Assembly: GCF_003202155.1 (NCBI RefSeq)
Contig: NZ_QFLI01000013.1
Location: 62,001-126,000 of the forward strand
Source of the DNA: Marinifilum breve
Lineage (GTDB): Bacteria > Bacteroidota > Bacteroidia > Bacteroidales > Marinifilaceae
DNA: 64,000 nt
Direction: 5' to 3'
Part shown: positions 61,665 to 64,000 of the stretch, piece by piece
Position numbering within the stretch: position 1 is the first letter of the stretch
Layout: each line of letters starts with the position of its first letter
Position numbers and translations under genes: made by a program
The notes under the pieces: generated by a model
The model's input: the letters and a program-made list of their open reading frames with translations, nothing else
Databases searched by the model: none
Told to the model about the DNA's origin: nothing

Positions 61665-64000
61665 ATGAGAAAAATTGCATGCTTAGCGTTAATTATGCTA
61701 CTTGGCTGGCAGGTGTCCTGGGCACAGGATGTGTTGGTTAAAGGTGTAGTTACCGGTGCAGAAGACGGGCTTACAATCCCGGGTGTTTCGGTTGTAGAAA
61801 AAGGTACAACCAATGGAACAACAACTGATTTTGATGGAAAGTATGAATTGACAGTTAATAACGATGCTGTTTTGGTATTTTCGTATATCGGAATGAAAAC
61901 GTTTGAGATAACAGTAGGGACTCAAACAGAAGTAAATGTAGCATTAGAGGCCGACAACGTAGCAATGGATGAAGTCGTAGTTGTTGGTTATGGCGTTCAG
62001 AAAAAAAGTGACGTAACCGGTTCGGTTGCTACTGTTAGTTATGAAGATTTGGAAGCAATGCCTGTTAATTCTGCTGTTGATGGATTAAAAGGTCGCATTG
62101 CAGGTGTTCAGGTAGTTTCTAACAGTGGTGCTCCAGGAGGATCTATTTCAATTCGAGTGCGTGGAGTCGGCAGTGTGAATGGATCTGATCCATTGTATGT
62201 TGTTGATGGTGTTCCAACAACTGATATTACTTTTTTAAATCCTAATGATATTGCCTCATTTGATATTTTGAAAGATGCATCAGCATCAGCTATCTATGGT
62301 TCTAGAGGTGCTCATGGAGTTGTATTGGTTACTACTAAAAGCGGTAAAAAAAATACTCCAACGAAAGTTAGTGTAGATGCTTACTATGGTGCAAAGAGTG
62401 TAATTAATAATTGGGAAACAACAAATGCTAGTGAGTGGTTGTCTGTTCAGGATGAATTAAATAAGACACGAACTGCTCCTTTAAATCTTGATCAGGTTGA
62501 TAAAGACGTTGATACTGATTGGTTTGATGAATTAACTCAAACAGCAACTGTACAGGACTATAATATCAATATTAATGGAGGAACAGAGAAGTTAACCTAT
62601 TCTATGTCTGGAGGATATTACAATGAAGAAGGAACAGTTATTGGCTCTGAATTTGAAAGGTTAACTGCAAGAATTAAGTCTGATTATCAAGTAAAGGATT
62701 ATTTAAAAATTGGTACTAATGTAAATATCCAAAGTAATGAGAAAAAATCTGTAGTCGAAGGAAGCTATCATACAGGCACAATTAATACAGCGATTAAATT
62801 AGAGCCAGTAACTCCAGTTTGGTTTAACGAAGAAGCTGGAAATTATGGATATTCATATTTCACAGATTATCCAAATCCTGTAGCCCAAATTAATTATGAT
62901 AATGCAAAACGTGAAAGCTTCAGATTATTTGCAAATGTATATGCAGAATTAGAGCCAATTAAAGACCTGAAATTTAAGACAAGTTATGGTTTGAACAGAA
63001 CTGTTACGGATACTTATGATTTTGATCCTGTATTTACGGTTAATGCTAATCAGAGAAATTTGATTAACAAAGTTTCAAGAGGATACTATAAAACTGTTAA
63101 GCAAACTTGGGAAAACACCTTAACTTATCATAGATCCATTGATAGACATGACTTTACAGTTTTAGCAGGTTTTACAAAAGAAAAAACAAGATATGAAGAT
63201 TTGTTTGGAAGTGCTACAAATATTCCAAATGAAGATGAGGCTATGAGATTTGTTGGTTCAGGTGCTGATGGATATTATACATCAGGAGGAGCTTCTGAAT
63301 TAACAATGATGTCTTACTTAGGTCGTATCAACTATGCTTATGATAATAAGTACCTATTTACTGCTAACTTTAGAGCAGATGGATCTTCTAGGTTTGCAGA
63401 TGGTAATAGATGGGGATATTTTCCTTCTGTTGCATTAGGATGGAAAATCTCTGAAGAGGAGTTTTTACAAGATGTTGATTGGCTTTCGATCTTAAAACTT
63501 CGCGGAGGTTGGGGTCAAATAGGTAATGAAAATGTTGGCAGCTATTACTTATACCAAACAACAATGAGTGGTAATTCTCAGTATCGTTATATTTTTGGCG
63601 AAAATGAGGATGTATATCAGGGATATGTTGTGAATGCAATGAAAGATAAGAATATTCAGTGGGAAACTGTTGAGTCTATTAACTTTGGTGTAGATGCAGC
63701 TTTATTTGATGCAAGAATGGAAGTTTCTTTTGATTGGTTTGATAAAAACACTAAAGATATGTTATTAAGTATCCCAATTCCATACTACTATGGATATGAA
63801 AGTGGTCCAGTAGTAAATGTTGGTGAGGCTAATAATAAAGGTGTAGAATTCTCTTTGAATTGGAGAGATCAAATTGGTTCCGATTTTTCATATAATCTTG
63901 GATTCAATATCTCTACTTATAAAAATGAGATGAAGAGTCTTGGATCAGGAGAACCTATTAGTGGAGGTTCTTATTATGGAGGATCTGCTACCAGAACGGA
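61665..64000 (+). CDS. SusC/RagA-type TonB-dependent receptor, 5' part (3' end outside window)
   Basis: An open frame from the ATG at 61665 to the end of the window (about 778 codons, no stop). The signal peptide ends at VSWA. A carboxypeptidase-regulatory-like domain (VLVKGVVTGAEDGLTIPGVSV) is followed by VVVVGYGVQKKSDVTGSV, the TonB-box and plug marks of SusC proteins, then LKGRIAGVQVVSNSGAPGG, IRVRGVGS, LYVVDGVP and the start of the barrel. It is probably paired with a SusD gene beyond the edge and imports wall-derived oligomers or muropeptides. It starts 46 bp after the epimerase. Confidence 0.93.
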   Translation, partial: MRKIACLALIMLLGWQVSWAQDVLVKGVVTGAEDGLTIPGVSVVEKGTTNGTTTDFDGKYELTVNNDAVLVFSYIGMKTFEITVGTQTEVNVALEADNVAMDEVVVVGYGVQKKSDVTGSVATVSYEDLEAMPVNSAVDGLKGRIAGVQVVSNSGAPGGSISIRVRGVGSVNGSDPLYVVDGVPTTDITFLNPNDIASFDILKDASASAIYGSRGAHGVVLVTTKSGKKNTPTKVSVDAYYGAKSVINNWETTNASEWLSVQDELNKTRTAPLNLDQVDKDVDTDWFDELTQTATVQDYNININGGTEKLTYSMSGGYYNEEGTVIGSEFERLTARIKSDYQVKDYLKIGTNVNIQSNEKKSVVEGSYHTGTINTAIKLEPVTPVWFNEEAGNYGYSYFTDYPNPVAQINYDNAKRESFRLFANVYAELEPIKDLKFKTSYGLNRTVTDTYDFDPVFTVNANQRNLINKVSRGYYKTVKQTWENTLTYHRSIDRHDFTVLAGFTKEKTRYEDLFGSATNIPNEDEAMRFVGSGADGYYTSGGASELTMMSYLGRINYAYDNKYLFTANFRADGSSRFADGNRWGYFPSVALGWKISEEEFLQDVDWLSILKLRGGWGQIGNENVGSYYLYQTTMSGNSQYRYIFGENEDVYQGYVVNAMKDKNIQWETVESINFGVDAALFDARMEVSFDWFDKNTKDMLLSIPIPYYYGYESGPVVNVGEANNKGVEFSLNWRDQIGSDFSYNLGFNISTYKNEMKSLGSGEPISGGSYYGGSATRT

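Noticed and set aside
63388-63639. 83-residue minus-strand open frame
   Set aside because: It is a shadow of the SusC-type receptor frame, which runs to the window end.

Overview
The window comes from a member of the phylum Bacteroidota. This rests on promoters of the TTTG / TAnnTTTG type with about 19 nt spacing in front of tRNAs and the riboswitch, a SusC-type receptor, carboxypeptidase-regulatory domains at the N-termini of TonB receptors, and many protein families typical of the phylum. A marine or gut anaerobe of the Marinilabiliales type would fit, but that is a guess.

Layout. 1-2367: 3' part of mutS. 2844-3056: tRNA-Gly and tRNA-Leu with promoter and terminator. 3110-23208: a cobalamin region on the + strand. 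It opens with a cobalamin riboswitch, followed by a TonB receptor, a PepSY membrane protein, an exported cobaltochelatase CbiK, a BtuFCD-type ABC transporter and a nitrilase-family enzyme. After that come cbiA, cobI and four two-domain fusions (CbiH-CbiC, CbiE-CbiT, CbiG-CbiF, CbiJ-CbiD). Together these cover the anaerobic route from sirohydrochlorin to cobyrinate a,c-diamide; a 5'-nucleotidase-like protein ends the run. 23210-26071 (-): a TonB receptor with the CxxxM and HxM residues of copper receptors, plus a small CNGKC protein. 26546-27930 (-): YedF-like protein and SelD. 28061-36984: housekeeping genes (histidine phosphatase, O-methyltransferase, M16 peptidase, S41 peptidase, gpmI, DUF3109, M20 dipeptidase) and three identical tRNA-Phe genes.

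37305-64000 is read here as one large peptidoglycan salvage locus. It holds a FadR-type regulator, MurQ, a BadF-type sugar kinase, a NagB-LmbE fusion, a huge amidase, a GT2 glycosyltransferase, a DUF1460 amidase, a DUF4922 HIT/GalT-like protein, a double GNAT, a SpoIID-like protein without signal peptide and AmpG. These are followed by an SGNH hydrolase, a NagX-like acyltransferase, a NamZ-type exo-muramidase (DUF1343), an exported transglutaminase-like protein, a GHL10 glycosidase, an SH3-NlpC/P60 endopeptidase, an exported dipeptide epimerase and the start of a SusC-type receptor. In outline: outer enzymes cut wall fragments, receptor and AmpG import them, and kinase, MurQ and NagB feed the sugars into glycolysis. 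A shared TAACATGTA word occurs in four promoter regions of this locus. The DUF4922/GNAT/SpoIID/GT2 genes have no clear role in known recycling schemes and are the best candidates for new biology.

Three intergenic regions hold arrays of short palindromes with periods near 42, 41 and 22 bp, each array with its own core sequence. Other dispersed intergenic repeats recur inside the peptidoglycan locus.
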